Source: Trichoplax sp. H2 (taxonomy: Eukaryota; Placozoa; Uniplacotomia; Trichoplacea). From it: a DNA stretch of 64,000 bases. The DNA is taken from the NCBI GenBank assembly GCA_003344405.1, contig NOWV01000001.1, forward strand, positions 992,001 to 1,056,000, in the 5' to 3' direction. The notes beneath the pieces are model-generated. The model was not told the origin of the DNA. It ran no database searches and worked only from the letters and a program-made list of their open reading frames with translations. Both the position numbers and the translations under genes were made by a program. Below are positions 10,852 to 24,128 of this stretch, one piece after another; within the stretch, counting starts at the first letter, position 1, and each line of letters begins with the position of its first letter.

Positions 10852-13800
10852 TTACAACATGCAATGTTTTAAATCAACATTACACGAAAACATCCAATTA
10901 TTCTTTTGAATAATATTTAATAGTTCTGTCATAGGATGGCTTAGTTGTAAGGTAGTCCAAGACCCAATAAGAATCAATTTCTTTTTAGAACGAGTTATAG
11001 CAACATTAATTCGATGTTTGTCTAGTAATAATTGACCAATCTATAACAATTGAGAGGAATCAATCGATTTAGTAAAATATATGCACTGCATACTTTATAA
11101 GCTAAATCTATTGCTAAGTCACTGCACATACAGCCATCTATGGCTACTTTGAATATTAGCATACTTGCATTGTTTATATGAAAAGTAAGATTTATTCTCT
11201 TAAAGTTTATCAGATACCGCAATTAGTTCGACTCAGTATCCTCACTGCTTACTTTTTTTTCCATATTTTTCCTGACTAACGATATAATGATACAATCTTT
11301 ATCACGCCCTTGGTATCGATCAATCGTATGGACTTCAACTGAATCGGATGCTTCAATATTATGTTTCATCTTTTCTCGAATAACGTGCAATTGATATTTA
11401 TATGGGGACAAAACTCCAATCTCGGATGGATTTGCACCAGCCTAAGATTTTTAAGCATAGCATAATATTAGTTAATTTCGGAAACTTAATGACTTCTTAA
11501 TAATGCATTATGGTGACTAAGGAATATTGAGCTATAATGGTTGAATAAAAGATTTTGCTCAAAGTGTTGGCAATGTTGAGAAGTCGTAACATGCAAATCA
11601 AATCGGTTATTAGCTATTGTCTTCATTAGTTTTAACAATAACGAATTAATATACAGTCAGCAGGACAAACTCATATCGATATTATTTAAGAATAGTACCT
11701 CAATAAGATATCGAACTATGGAGGCGGTAAGGACTGCTTCAAACTCGTTATATATAGAGCTACCATTGCAGACGTCCCCTTCAGAAGTCTTACATCCAAA
11801 AATGAGGAGATGGATAAGAGAAAAAGTATAAAATATTTAATTTTATTAAACTTAGTGACTATTACTATTTAGAACTAGAATGAATAATTGCAATATTTAC
11901 ATTATCCGTGTTAATAAATACAACAGGCATGCTTGGGTTTACAGCCTGTAATAGCCATAACATCTCTGAATTCTTCTTTAAGATCTAAGATTTTTGAATA
12001 TACGCTTTTCAATTTCAACCTTTAGCTATAATTTTACATTAATAATTACCTTTTCTACGGATGACCAGTTCTTCAGCTCGAGCGTTTCATTTTCAACTGC
12101 CTGAGTTGCACATTGCAATCGATTGTTATATACTAACGAATTGGATAGAGCCATAATATCCCTATAATTAGAAAAAATTACTAGAGTATATATAAGGCAC
12201 TACAGTCACATATAGAAAATTTTTATAGGAATATAACTACCAACCTATGCATACGATATTGTAATCGTAATTCAGCAACGGATTCATTAGTAGCCTGGCA
12301 AAGTCGTTGAAATAGGCTGACGTTCATCCCACCATCCCTAGATTTAAACATAATGGAATATAGCATTCTACTTTTGGGCAAATTTTTACAAAATTTCGTC
12401 TATTCTTCACCTAGCATCCAGACTTTGTACTAATGGGGGCAATTGATGATGATCACCAACTAATACAAAAATATCGGCGAATCTTAAGGGACCGATACAA
12501 ACAGGTTGCGTAACTTGTGAAGCTTCATCAAGGATACAATAATCGAAGCGTCTCTGAGAGAATATTGCGTGATTGATTCCTAAACAAGTCGTAGCAACTA
12601 CGGCCTTGCATTAACAATATGTGACAGTATTGTTTGTTATATATTCGGATATTGTGAAATTAACAGCCTACAGTACATACTCAGCAAAATATTGAAACAT
12701 TGATTTTTAAATTCAATTATACCATATGGGATAGTTTAACCGGCTTACCTTCGAAGAGTAGAAATCGCCAAGTTCCTTTGTATTCCTACATTGTTGAGAA
12801 CAATTTTGGGCACAGAAAGGCAGGACATTTGGATGTATACTTTGAGGACGGCCAAGGCGAACAAAGTCGACACCAAACTACAACATTAAAAAATAGCTGT
12901 CAATGATATCGGAACAGTCCTTACTAAATTGTTTTGCAAAGGTAAACTTAATTGCAAATAGTTTGCGTGCATTACATACTTTAGCGAGCTTTAGTAAGAC
13001 ATTGTCGACGGCGGTATGAGTGTAGGCAGTTAGCAAGACAGATTTTCCCATAGTACTTAAAATCCAAATGAGATGAGCAATTGTTGTCGTTTTACCTACG
13101 TTGGTGATGGTGAAATTCATATTTCAGCGATACATCAACGTTCACTACAATCATAAATTATGCTCTAATAAATCAGTTACTGATACCGGTTCCTGGCATC
13201 CCAAGAATAAGTGAGTAGTCGCGAGCTCGTAGACTCTACGCATAGAAAATAGTTATTCGTTAATTTAATTTAGCTAGTAATAAATCTATTGATTTAGTAA
13301 TGAAATGTTATTTGAAACAAATTCTAATCCGATAATTAAAACTTGCCTTATAAATGGCACACTTTTGGTCATTGTTTAGATTACACATTTGTTCTTTCAA
13401 TGTATCATCGTCTAAAATTAAATTATATTCGTAGGTCAATAGCTACTACATTCTATGCTAAATGATATAATTTAGCGATATGGAGATATGGGACAGAATA
13501 AACCTTCTAAAGCTTCTAAATTATCGAATGTCGGTGGATCCAAGTTGACAATCAGGCGACGTAGTTTCGAATCGCTTGTTTTATTAATAATAAACAAACA
13601 TAATTATCTTTAGTACATATGTCGATTTTTGTTACCTTTATAAACATTAAATTTTTTTTACCTTTCACTAACTGAGCAGAATTCAGATAAATTAGCCCAA
13701 AGCTGCGACGTAGTATTCCAATCAGCACCTGTATCAATCCTATACAAAATCTTCTGGGACCGCATTTTTAACGTATAGCATATACTCACATTAGTGATAA

Positions 13801-16800
13801 CATCCTAATCCTCTGTTTCGACAATTATGCAATATTTATAAATTTGATTTATACGTTTATAGGTCATCACCTTTTGAAATTGTTGCTGATTTCCAACGTT
13901 TTTTTCGTACAATACAAAGTCCCTAATTTTAATAAGTTTCTCGTTACGATAAATCGAGATACTAGACACATATGATTGATAGATAATATACGCATGATAG
14001 AACTTATATTACCTGTCTGTAATAACACTAATAGAAGAGCTACCGATTTCAGTAACGGTTCCAGTAGCAATGTTAACAGCACTGCCATCGTCTCTACTTA
14101 TAATGACTCGTTCACTAACAGTAATGGCTAATTTTGAATTGTCGATAGGGCTGTTAAGAATATACAAGCATGCTATTACTATAGAACAACTTACTGATTA
14201 GATTTATAATCATAAAGTGTCCTGAATTAAGAACAAGAGCATACCATTCTGATCTTTCAAAACTGATGCTCCATAAATGTCCATATTCGTTATTACTTAG
14301 ATTGCTACAATTCATTAGTTTCAGATTCGCGATGCAGAAACCCTCTTTTTCCCTAATCATCGATTACAAGGGTAGTATTAGAAGGTTAGATCGTTAACAG
14401 ATAGCTAAATATCCTCTATCTATAATCAAGTTTTGTTCTCGCACTGAACCTTTGTGTACTACGAGTAGTCCATACATCCGCTTGACAAGATTTATTCAGG
14501 CTATCGGCATATTCTAAAGCTATTAAATTAAACCATTTGGAGAAATATTCTAAATCGAGTTCAGAAAGATGTTGCAGCTGGTTGTCATAAAGCTCTTGTA
14601 ACGACTCTGAACTAAGATTGGTTTTTTCATACGATCTACAATAGATTAGTACAATAGTCAAATTAATACAGCTGAATAAGAACGCAGTAAATGGTCTGCA
14701 TATTTAAGAGCGATTATACCTGTGATACAGAGTACATTCTTTCAATCGCGAGCATCTTTTACAGGCATGGTAATCATTGATAACTTCTGGCAAACTCGGC
14801 TTCTTATTTGAATCCAATAGATGAGTGTAGTAGTTTGCCAACTGATTTCTCATCATTATCAGTGCTGTACACATGGTATATCGAATTAAAACACAATATC
14901 AACCAGTTTACGAAGGATAAAATTTGTTGCTGATTAATACTAGTGGGATAACATATCGCTAAAGAGCAGATAACCTCGCTTTTCTCTAGGTTTTGCTGGT
15001 ACGCCAACTGTATCTCCAGATTTGGAGTAATAAAGAAGACCATAAGGGATGACGCGAGATAGACGATCAGACAGCATAAGCGAATAAATAATTACCTAAT
15101 ATGAGAGTGAAACATGATCCGAAATCTAAACCTTCTGCATAATAATGCTTGCAAGTATTTCTGTTTATAACGATATTAAGTTTTCATTACACAAAGCGTA
15201 AGAAGTCTATAATATTTTGCTGTAGTACGAACCCTTGAAAAAAATTTTAATCTCGCATTGAATATTATACCCAATATGCCTCGCGAACTTGATTTTACTA
15301 GCTAACTGATATTTTACTACAACCGCTGATCTTATATCATTTGAAATTATTAACATGTACGACTATAACATTCTTTTACACTGTGTCTAAATATTTTATT
15401 GCAAATTCCTTTTAAAAATTTCCATGCCAAATATTAATAGTATTACAGGTGATATTTCCCTCAGCATATTCAAGTTTGATCCAAAGCTCTTTAACCTTGC
15501 AAATATGCACGTGCTAGAAGCTAACGGTACATCTTTCCGTAACTACGTTATCCAAGATAACTTATAAAGCTAAGATCTAACAAGAGAGTTTCGAGCTTCA
15601 AATTTTATTGCTTTTTTGCAAGCTAATTCGGTTCTGTACTACAGTATAACTAAGAATGATGAATTACAGTTTGCTTCGTATGCGCGTAGAAGGTAGAACG
15701 CTATTTAATCGTCTACGTTCATGTTAAAAATTAGAAATAGTCTTCTTAAAATTTTAAAACTATTATTCTGATATCAAGTAATTTAATATACTACGTCTTT
15801 TAGCTAAAATCCTAGTAAACTAGACCAGACATTAGGCAATACCAATCATATCTAATTATAAAATATCGTCAACTAGGACTCAATGGAGTAATACATAAAG
15901 TTCTAAATATTTAAATCTTGCCTGTGCTCTATGGCTAAGGGATCCAGCTGAAGACCACATTTTGCCTGTCTTTAACTCGAGTGGTATGGTATGGGATTCC
16001 TAATAAACAGATTCCGAATAAAATGAATTTCAGAATTAGGAAATTATTATATAGCTGCATACAAACTTGTAGGGTGTCTCTAGTTTCAATTCCTTTCTCC
16101 CTTTTGTGAATCTAGATTAAAAATGATTGCTAATTTAACACTTATCCGTTCTTTGATATGATGCCTCAAATAGAGTTAAGATTTTAAACTAGAATATATA
16201 GCAAATATAGCAAAAAGTCAAACAATACTTACTTTGACCTCTACTGTAGCATCTATCTTGCCTTTCAGACCATATCTAATATTCACAGTAGCAAGCAATG
16301 AAAGAGAAACAGTATATTACTTCAATGTTACTACAGCAGACTATTATATGCATTGTGGAGTTACATTGTTTAGAGACGAATCTCTTTACCTTGGAGACCA
16401 AATATTTTCTTCAATGTCATATAACTGACTTATACAGACGCTCGTATCTTGCTCACTACAACGACAATGGGTACATAGTTTGCCATCAATTATAATTATG
16501 GAATGTAATGAAAATTGATATCCAACCAGATATATTACCAAGATACTGCACTTAGAATAATAATTATGTGGTCAAATGTGCCAATACCTTTGAAAGTCTG
16601 TTCTTCCTAGTTCATGATGAGGAACATCACGAACATATCTTGACGCCCATTGCTCAATACTAGAAATCTGTTCTTGCATTATTTCCGAGACTGACTGTTC
16701 ATTACAACCTAGTCTATACCTAAACATTTTGCATTGAAAAAATTAATCATCTGAATATGCATCATGAAATAGATGAAACAATAAAATGTTATCATAATTA

Positions 16801-19800
16801 CATATCACGCAAGTATTTTGGTTGTACAAGGATCTCATCGATATATTTCTGTAATGACGGTCTTGAAAAGGATTTATTTCGCATGGCCTGACACACCAGA
16901 GAGTAAATTGATGCATAAGAGACGTATATAAATTTATAGCTAAGTGATCCAAGATCAAACAGCGTATTGCTGCAATAAGATATCAACATTACAGTACCAT
17001 TTCAAATAAGTCATGCAGCATGGTACCGAATAGCATAACTTCACTCCGCTTGTCTACTCCCTAATAAAACAATGGTTTAGAATATTATATCTTTTACGAC
17101 TATAAGTTCAGCGTATTAGCATAGAGATATTCACATCTTGCGTTATTTAGAGTAACAAAATATGAAAAACAGATCCTCATAATTAATAATACTGTTCAAC
17201 TTGATCTGCTTCTATATGGCCCACCTTAAATAGCTCGTCCAATACCGCCCTAGTATAAAATTCGTATGCCATAATTGTAATTAGTATTCTCATTATACTG
17301 TAGATATAGGAACGTCATCATTTTTGACTTACCTCCTTAAGCATTTCGTAGCAGTAGAAATTGATGTACCAGAAACTAAGCAATCGCTATCTGTTATAAT
17401 TAAATTTTTGTTCTCATTATCCAAAATGCATTTTCCTTCATGGTTAAATTTCCCCATTAAATTGACGCGCTGGTCAGAATAGACTTGAGATGCTTCCCTG
17501 CATTAATAAATCGAATGCAAGAAATAGACTATAGCAAATACAATTCTTATGGGTATGCTACTGCCAGTAAGAACACCCTATTTGATAATTATTTTAATAG
17601 ATTAATTATCAGCCGTTTACCAATCATCCCTTAATATACAGTGGCACATAGAGTTATCCGCCTGATTGGTTACTTCAACGACTTTCTCCGTATTAGATCT
17701 TACAGTAGATTTGTAAGCTAAAATTAGTACATTCATCGAAATTTTAAACAAGCATGTAAACCGTACCGCGATAGCTAAATTTAAGCACTTACAAAAGGTA
17801 TTCACTTGAAGTAAACTTATAATAAATATAATTGATAATTCTTACAAAATTTAAGGTAATGCAGATCATAGATCTTGATCGTGTGAAGAATTATTTACTG
17901 ATTAGGTCTATCACATAATAAAATTACCTAATACTCTAATTGACAAACTATAATCTCAATTCTAATAGACATTGTCATTGACTAAATCAAATCCTGTCCT
18001 GCTCATAATCTAATATACGATAGACGCGATTTACTCTGTCAATAGCCGGTAGCTCTTGTGCAACAAATAAAATTCAATTTATGTACTATAGTAGTTTAGG
18101 AGTAGTAAAGATTTACAGTCCTTAAGTTACCCCCAAATTCCATTTCTTTTAGTTGAGCTATTAGGGCGTACATGGACAGATTTGACCAGTAACGAATAGA
18201 ACTCGAGCTCATGATCAAGGTCATTTTTTTTAGGACTAAGGTAGCCATGGCGAAATGGACTACAAATAACATCAAATATATAATTTATGTTATTAGTGGA
18301 TATGGAGCATACTGCCGCATAATTGTAATATGAGAAATTAGCCAGGTTTGGGTATTCATAATTATTCGTTTTACCTTTGGTTTACTCTGGAAGGACGTAG
18401 ATAACGATCCGTAACCGGAGTTAACTTGATCTTTCGTAATAAAATATCTACAGCATCTTCATCGGCTTTTGCAGTATCTAATGATTGAGATTTTTCGGCA
18501 TCTTTTTCCTTAGTATCATATTTATCGTTCAAACAAGTGATGCTATTACTTTCTGCGATATCTTTAGCATTACTTTCATCTACTTTTACTTTTTTAGTAA
18601 CGCTACCATACATCTCTAACAATGCGCTTTCGTTGTATTGCATATCATCACGGGTATTATCGGTGCAAATGTTAGGTGATTTACTCATGGTGCCGAATCT
18701 CTCCATTAAATTTCTCTTTATTTTTAGCTATTAAAAAGTTATATGATCGAATAAGTAAACATCAGCTTTGGTGCATCTATAAATTTCAATCATAATTGTG
18801 ATAATATATCTTCTTATTAGAGGATTTTACCTTATCAGTGCGAGGCTTAGGGGGCATTACGTTTTCCAAATTATCACATTCTGTCATCACTACTTCATGT
18901 AGAGGGGGGTTCTGTTTTACCTCTACTACTGAATTATCACGCCCATTTTCCACTTGTACTAATGATAACGATACTTCTGGAGGTACTACTTTTGTAAGTG
19001 CACCTATACACGTACATTGTTTGCTAGTGGCATCAGGTAAACCATTTGATAGCTCTTCATTAAGATTTAAATTTTCATGTTCTATAAAAAAGTAATAACC
19101 GAATTTCAAAGTTGGGCATTACAATTAATAAATCATACTAGATTTGGGTAGGAATATGCCTGTAAAGGTTTGCTTCATATGGGTAAATCATTTATGCTTT
19201 ACAGTAGCTTACCAAGATTCTTTTTCGATTGTTTGACTGTTTCAATTTTATCGATATGATTGGCATTTCCTGAAGATAGATCCTGTTTTGTTTTTGATGA
19301 TCGATCAGGTTCATTTTCTCCCCCTGTTACACTAGTTTTGTATTGTTGCAAAATAGCGTAAATACTGGTACATTAATCCATGCTATCATCTTAAAGTTGA
19401 ATCAAGCAGATTGCAAAAGTAATGGCGCCCAATACAATGATGTGATGATAAAACATCTATTGTATTTGATAGCAGATGCTATTGTTTAATTTAAAAGAAA
19501 GCAATCAGGCCTACACTAGCCTTACCTTGAGATTTTATCAGGAATCTGTACAGGTTGAGATGTCTTTTGAACAGTGCCAAGCTATGAAAATGATAATCAT
19601 GATATTATAATCTATATGTGTGTATGCATGCAGTATATTATTGATTAAATCTACAAATTTTGAGGATAGATAGTTAGATGCAACACAACTATAAATCAAT
19701 AAACATGATGTAAGTATCAGTTAATAACTAAAATTACAAGTATAACATCATAACGTTGAAATGACTTCTAATCAAGCCAAGTTCTTCATCAGAATTAGAT

Positions 19801-20044
19801 TTGTAATACTTACAATGATGACACTGTCATCATCGACTTTATCAGCATCCTTAGATTTATTAGCTTCCTTGGAAAAGAATCTGTGGAGGGTTGATTGACC
19901 AGCAATTTGATACTTTACCTGAAGGAATAATAGATATTCTGTTTTTTAAAGGTGTGATCGACCTGTATAGGATTCAGTTTGAATTGAAATGGAATGTACC
20001 GTTGATTTGGAATTGTTCCTCTTCAATTTCATGGATTTAGCCAT
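10852..20044 (-). CDS. DNA2: DNA replication ATP-dependent helicase/nuclease DNA2
   Basis: About 37 exons from ATG at 20044 to TAA at 10852-10854. Order: disordered N-terminus with PCNA-binding box QSTLHRFF (residues 23-30); RecB-like nuclease with first Fe-S cysteine in TKCLRR, acidic residue in [14 protein letters not shown], then [10 protein letters not shown] for the other three cluster cysteines; a beta-barrel; and a superfamily 1B helicase with GMPGTGKT (motif I), LDEASQ (II), GDHHQLPP (III), QYRMH (IV), DRYQGRDKD (V) and VAITRSKKK (VI). Every catalytic and cluster residue I can place is present. The enzyme trims long Okazaki flaps and resects DNA ends in the nucleus and mitochondria. 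Oddities are a 20-nt microexon at 17928-17947, two GC-AG introns, and an intron (13096-13186) splitting the Walker A glycine codon. The donor of the IHKREKG exon near 16.1 kb is the least certain junction. Confidence 0.95.
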
Positions 20045-20463
20045 TTAATTTATCGACTATCTCTGCCTTTCCCGCTATTATCGAAAAGTCAACAAAAACT
20101 AATTCTGATCTTAAAATTTAGCGCGAGTAATGATCATCACGCTTGCGCTAATCGATTGCCACCTTATTTAAGTTAAGCCCATTCTCTATCGTCAGTGATA
20201 GACTGCCAGTGCTCCATATAATCCTATGGTTGGATTTAGACTCCTACTTGGTCACCGATACACTATTCTGTAATCCGAACCTTTCTCAGGTCTAGTCATA
20301 GCGAACTGTTGCTGAAATTTAATTTATGTATGATAGCAGGCAGACCTTTTAGGCCGGCAGTTGCAGCAGCTCTCATCACTATTGACTTCAAGTTAGCGAA
20401 TTAAAGTCATGATAAATGGCTGATGAAAGGAAAGATTTTATAGCAGATGCATGATATTAATTA
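20045..20463. promoter_or_regulatory. 419-bp divergent promoter between DNA2 and LRRC41, with an E2F-type site
   Basis: Start codons of the two genes face away from each other across this interval, so both promoters must fit here. TTTCCCGC at 20068-20075 is an exact E2F consensus (TTTSSCGC), 24 bp from the DNA2 ATG. TTTAGCGCG at 20118-20126 is a near match. I see no TATA box and no CAGTA/TACTG cluster. E2F control would suit a replication gene, but binding is untested. Confidence 0.55.
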
Positions 20464-23400
20464 ATGTTGATGGCGGTGCTAAGCTTGACAAAATTATGTT
20501 GCATATCCGTAGCTAAGCATTTCCGGAATTACCCGATAGATGGATTAGAAAGTAAGTGTCGATTACAATATGTAAACAAAGTAAAGGAGCTTTACAAAGT
20601 TCGCAAGATAGCAAAAAGAGTTACTACCATTTACTGTAGATCGATTCCAAGCATTTCTTAGTATCAACTATTAGGCTAATCAAAATTTTAGTACTTTGCC
20701 TTAGCTGAAAAATAGCTTAAAATCTTGCTCCGATACAATCTTCATAACATACGTGTATATCTCTACCATATCCGCTGTAAGCAGTAGTTTTTGTAGTAGC
20801 TTAAGTAAAATATAAAAAGAGTTGCTACCATTTACTGTAGATCGATTCCAAGCATTTCTTAGTATCAACTATTAGGCTAATCAAAATTTTAGTACTTTGT
20901 CTTAGCTGAAAAATAGCTTAAAATCTTGCTCCGATGCAATCTTCATAACATACGTGTATATCTCTACCATATCCGCTGTAAGCAGTAGTTTTTGTAGTAG
21001 CTTAAGTAAAATATGCAGGCGTGCAAATTAAACGGCGACCTCATACATTAATGTAAGTTATCTATCAAATGGTATTGTACTTAGCTTGTATCCATAGAAT
21101 ATCTTGTACAGGATTACATACAGAATACTAAAAATCAGTGAGAGTAGCTTTAAAGGTTATAACATTCGTATATTGAATTGCTGCTAACAAATGACGCTTT
21201 GGTTTTATTTCTTGCTATGTTACGAATTAGGGTTACCAACTGTCATTCTAAGTTGTTTACTAAATTATCTTGCTCCAATCGATATACTTCAAATTAAATC
21301 ATGCCTGGATGAAGCAGGTAAGCAAGGCATGTTGGTATAAAACGTATTGGATTTATGGATACCTTTAGGGTTAAACAGTCTTCTTGTTAACTCTAAGTGC
21401 AAATACGTGTACAATGTACAATGTACATATATGCCTGTGTAGTACTGTATACTACTTGCCAATAGTCTCGTAGTTGTATAGTTTTGCTTGGTTGCAACAA
21501 ATTTGATTATTTTTAACGCTATCTTAATGGTCTCGACAATAATAATTCTGTAGGTATTAATAGCGATCAACATTGGCATAGATTGTATGCAGATCGTTGG
21601 CCTCATGGAGCGAAAAGGCAGTATCAGCAATTAATTTATCTTTCAGCTATCGATCCAACATTTCAAGTATCCTGGCAACAGTTGTATATGCAAAAACATT
21701 TACAAGACATTATTAACATGATGAATTTACCTAATTTAACTGGTAAGGATTGATAAGTAGATTTATTTATCACTGTAACTATATTCAGTATATAATGCAT
21801 GATGTCTGCGATTGTTCGAAAGGAATTGAGATATCATTGATATTAATTTAATAAATCAAGATTCTAATAAGAGAATTGAGAAATACTGATACTATAAAAT
21901 TAAAACACGTAGTTACTTACTCATATTTATACTATGTATGACTAACTATTCTCTAAGCACAAAATTGAATTAAAATTTTCTCCCTTTGTTTTGTGCCTAA
22001 TTGCAATATACTAACTATAGAAACAAATATTAATCCACTACTTTATGGCAATGGTACATCTCCAAATTTTATATTTCAGCTGAATCGTGACCAAACTACG
22101 AATACTCCTACAGCAAAGGAGCAGATAATGGAAATTATCTCCCTTTGTTTACCTTATATCTATCGACTTCACTTACATAACTGCTCATGTCGAGAACTTG
22201 CAAAGGCAATTTTTAGCAATAGAGATATTCCTTATGCACTATTGAATAGCATTCGACATTTGGAATTTCATAATTTAAGGGACAATTGCATTGATTTTGC
22301 ATGCGAAATTATATCCAATAGTACACAATTGAATGAAGTCGTGATGCGTTATGCTAAGATCAATACCCCAAAGGCATTCGGTCAGATATTACGTTCCATA
22401 TCCAATAACAAATTTGATAGAAGATTGACTATAGATAAGTCTTGTCCAGACTACATTCTTGAAATTGACAAAGTTGTACCTGCAAGTCAGGGTACGATAA
22501 CAAGATGTGATAAAATACTACAAGATCGTCACATTCGTCAGAATATGTGCGGTATAGAAATTTTGTGTCTCTCGTCATATTGGATGGACGATGCTTTAGT
22601 TGAAGTCTTATGTGAGACCTTGACTACTTGGTATGACTTAAAATATCTTCAACTTATTGATAACGGATTTGGTATCCTTTGTATTGATGGATTAAAGCGA
22701 ATCATGAAAAGTTTATTAAAATCAAGGACAAAAAAACAGCTTTATGGTTTGCAAGTGGAACAAAATTTTTTTGAAGAGGATGACGAAAATTATTTGGCTG
22801 AACTTATCAATACTAATAGGTAGTAAATAATTCATTTTATTTACCTGCTATGCTCAGTACTGTATATGACAGTCCTACAATATCAACTTTATTCGATAAT
22901 TAAACTCCATTCTCTTTCTATGGTCTAGCCCAAACGCCTCTTTTAGAATACTTACTCTTAAAGAAGTGAATCTCACAATGCAGCAAATATCAGTGCTATT
23001 TCAATCGATCGATAAAAGTAATATTAGGAAGTTAGAGAAACTATCGATGACAGCAAATATCGACGACAATATTGCTGCTAAATCACTTGGCAGCGTATTA
23101 ATTCATTGTGATAACATGGAACTTTGTCACTTACCATATTGTGAACTAACAAGAACAAATTCGGAAATTATTTTAAAATCTCTGCGGGATCGTAAGTTAC
23201 TAAGTAGGCATAAAATAAATTGTGTAATGATTCTAACAAAGACCACGGAGTTGTTGATTGTTTGATGGATATACTGTAATAAAATTCATTTCTACAGCGA
23301 TAATTTTCATGCACTGCATAGGTCGGAAAAACGGAAGTTTAACGTCTCTTAATATGGAAGGTAACCTGCTTAATAGTACTGTGGATATTGAGCTCATTAA

Positions 23401-24128
23401 TTCGATCGTTCGAACAAATAATCTCCGATATCTCAATTTATCTTCCTGTATCCAAACAGGTATAATTTATTAGAATGTATCAAACTTACGTTATCAGTAA
23501 TAAACAAGGATCCAATAATTTTTGCTCAAATTCTAAAAATTTATAATGTCAGATGCCATTATTTATTGCAGAGATTACAGATAATTTTATCAGATGTATT
23601 CGTGATTGTAAATCCCTGATATACCTTAATTTATCCCATAACAAGATAGGTTCGTAAGTGAGAATTTATTGTGTTATACAATACTAACATCAAAAGTAAC
23701 TTCTATGCTGCCTAATATTTTTAGGCGATGATGGAATTAATAAGATAGGTTCAATTTTTCATAAACCTACTGTGGGTATGAGTTTGCGATCAATAGATTT
23801 AAGGTGCAGAAAACCTTCTATTGCAATTAACTTAATTATACGATTTTGCGTATCTGATTTAAATGGGTAATGAATTAATCTATTACTAACGAATGATGAA
23901 TTACATCATTACAGTGTCAATAACATAACAATAACTGGCCTATTAGCTCTAGCATCTCGGTTAGAGTCTTTGCTGCCATGGCATCTAAAGTGGATTAATA
24001 TTAGTGGTAACTATTTCAATGGTCAGGTTGAAGACGTCACAAGTACATTTAATTTATTAACGTCCGTATTAGTCGCAGACGATATCAATCGCGTTAACAT
24101 ATTTGCTGACTATGTGGGTATGATGTAA
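20464..24128 (+). CDS. LRRC41: leucine-rich repeat protein 41-like, Elongin BC/Cullin substrate receptor
   Basis: Nine exons: 20464-20551, 21231-21317, 21554-21742, 22021-22819, 22947-23191, 23322-23459, 23572-23649, 23725-23866 and 23915-24128. They join in phase to 659 residues. The first exon has a BC-box, SLTKLCCISV (consensus [S/T/P]LxxxCxxxV), which in LRRC41/MUF1 recruits Elongin B/C and Cullin-RING ligase. The next exons resemble the LRRC41 N-terminal segment (LP..IL..LL, then W..LY..RW). Leucine-rich repeats follow (LTSLNMEGN, LRYLNLSSC, LIYLNLSHNKI), and the C-terminus FADYVGMM recalls human FADYVSTM. Either ATG at 20464 or the in-frame one at 20470 could start it. Role: substrate-recognition subunit of a ubiquitin ligase; the substrate is unknown. 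Intron 1 holds a 201-bp tandem duplication. Confidence 0.8.
20613..21014. repeat. recent tandem duplication, 201-bp period, in LRRC41 intron 1
   Basis: Copy 1 (20613-20813) and copy 2 (20814-21014) differ at only a few bases, such as ttactacc/ttgctacc and gatac/gatgc. Both contain acgtgtatatctctaccata. The near identity indicates a recent event, or an assembly error. The unit has no open frame across both copies and lies wholly within the intron. Confidence 0.9.
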
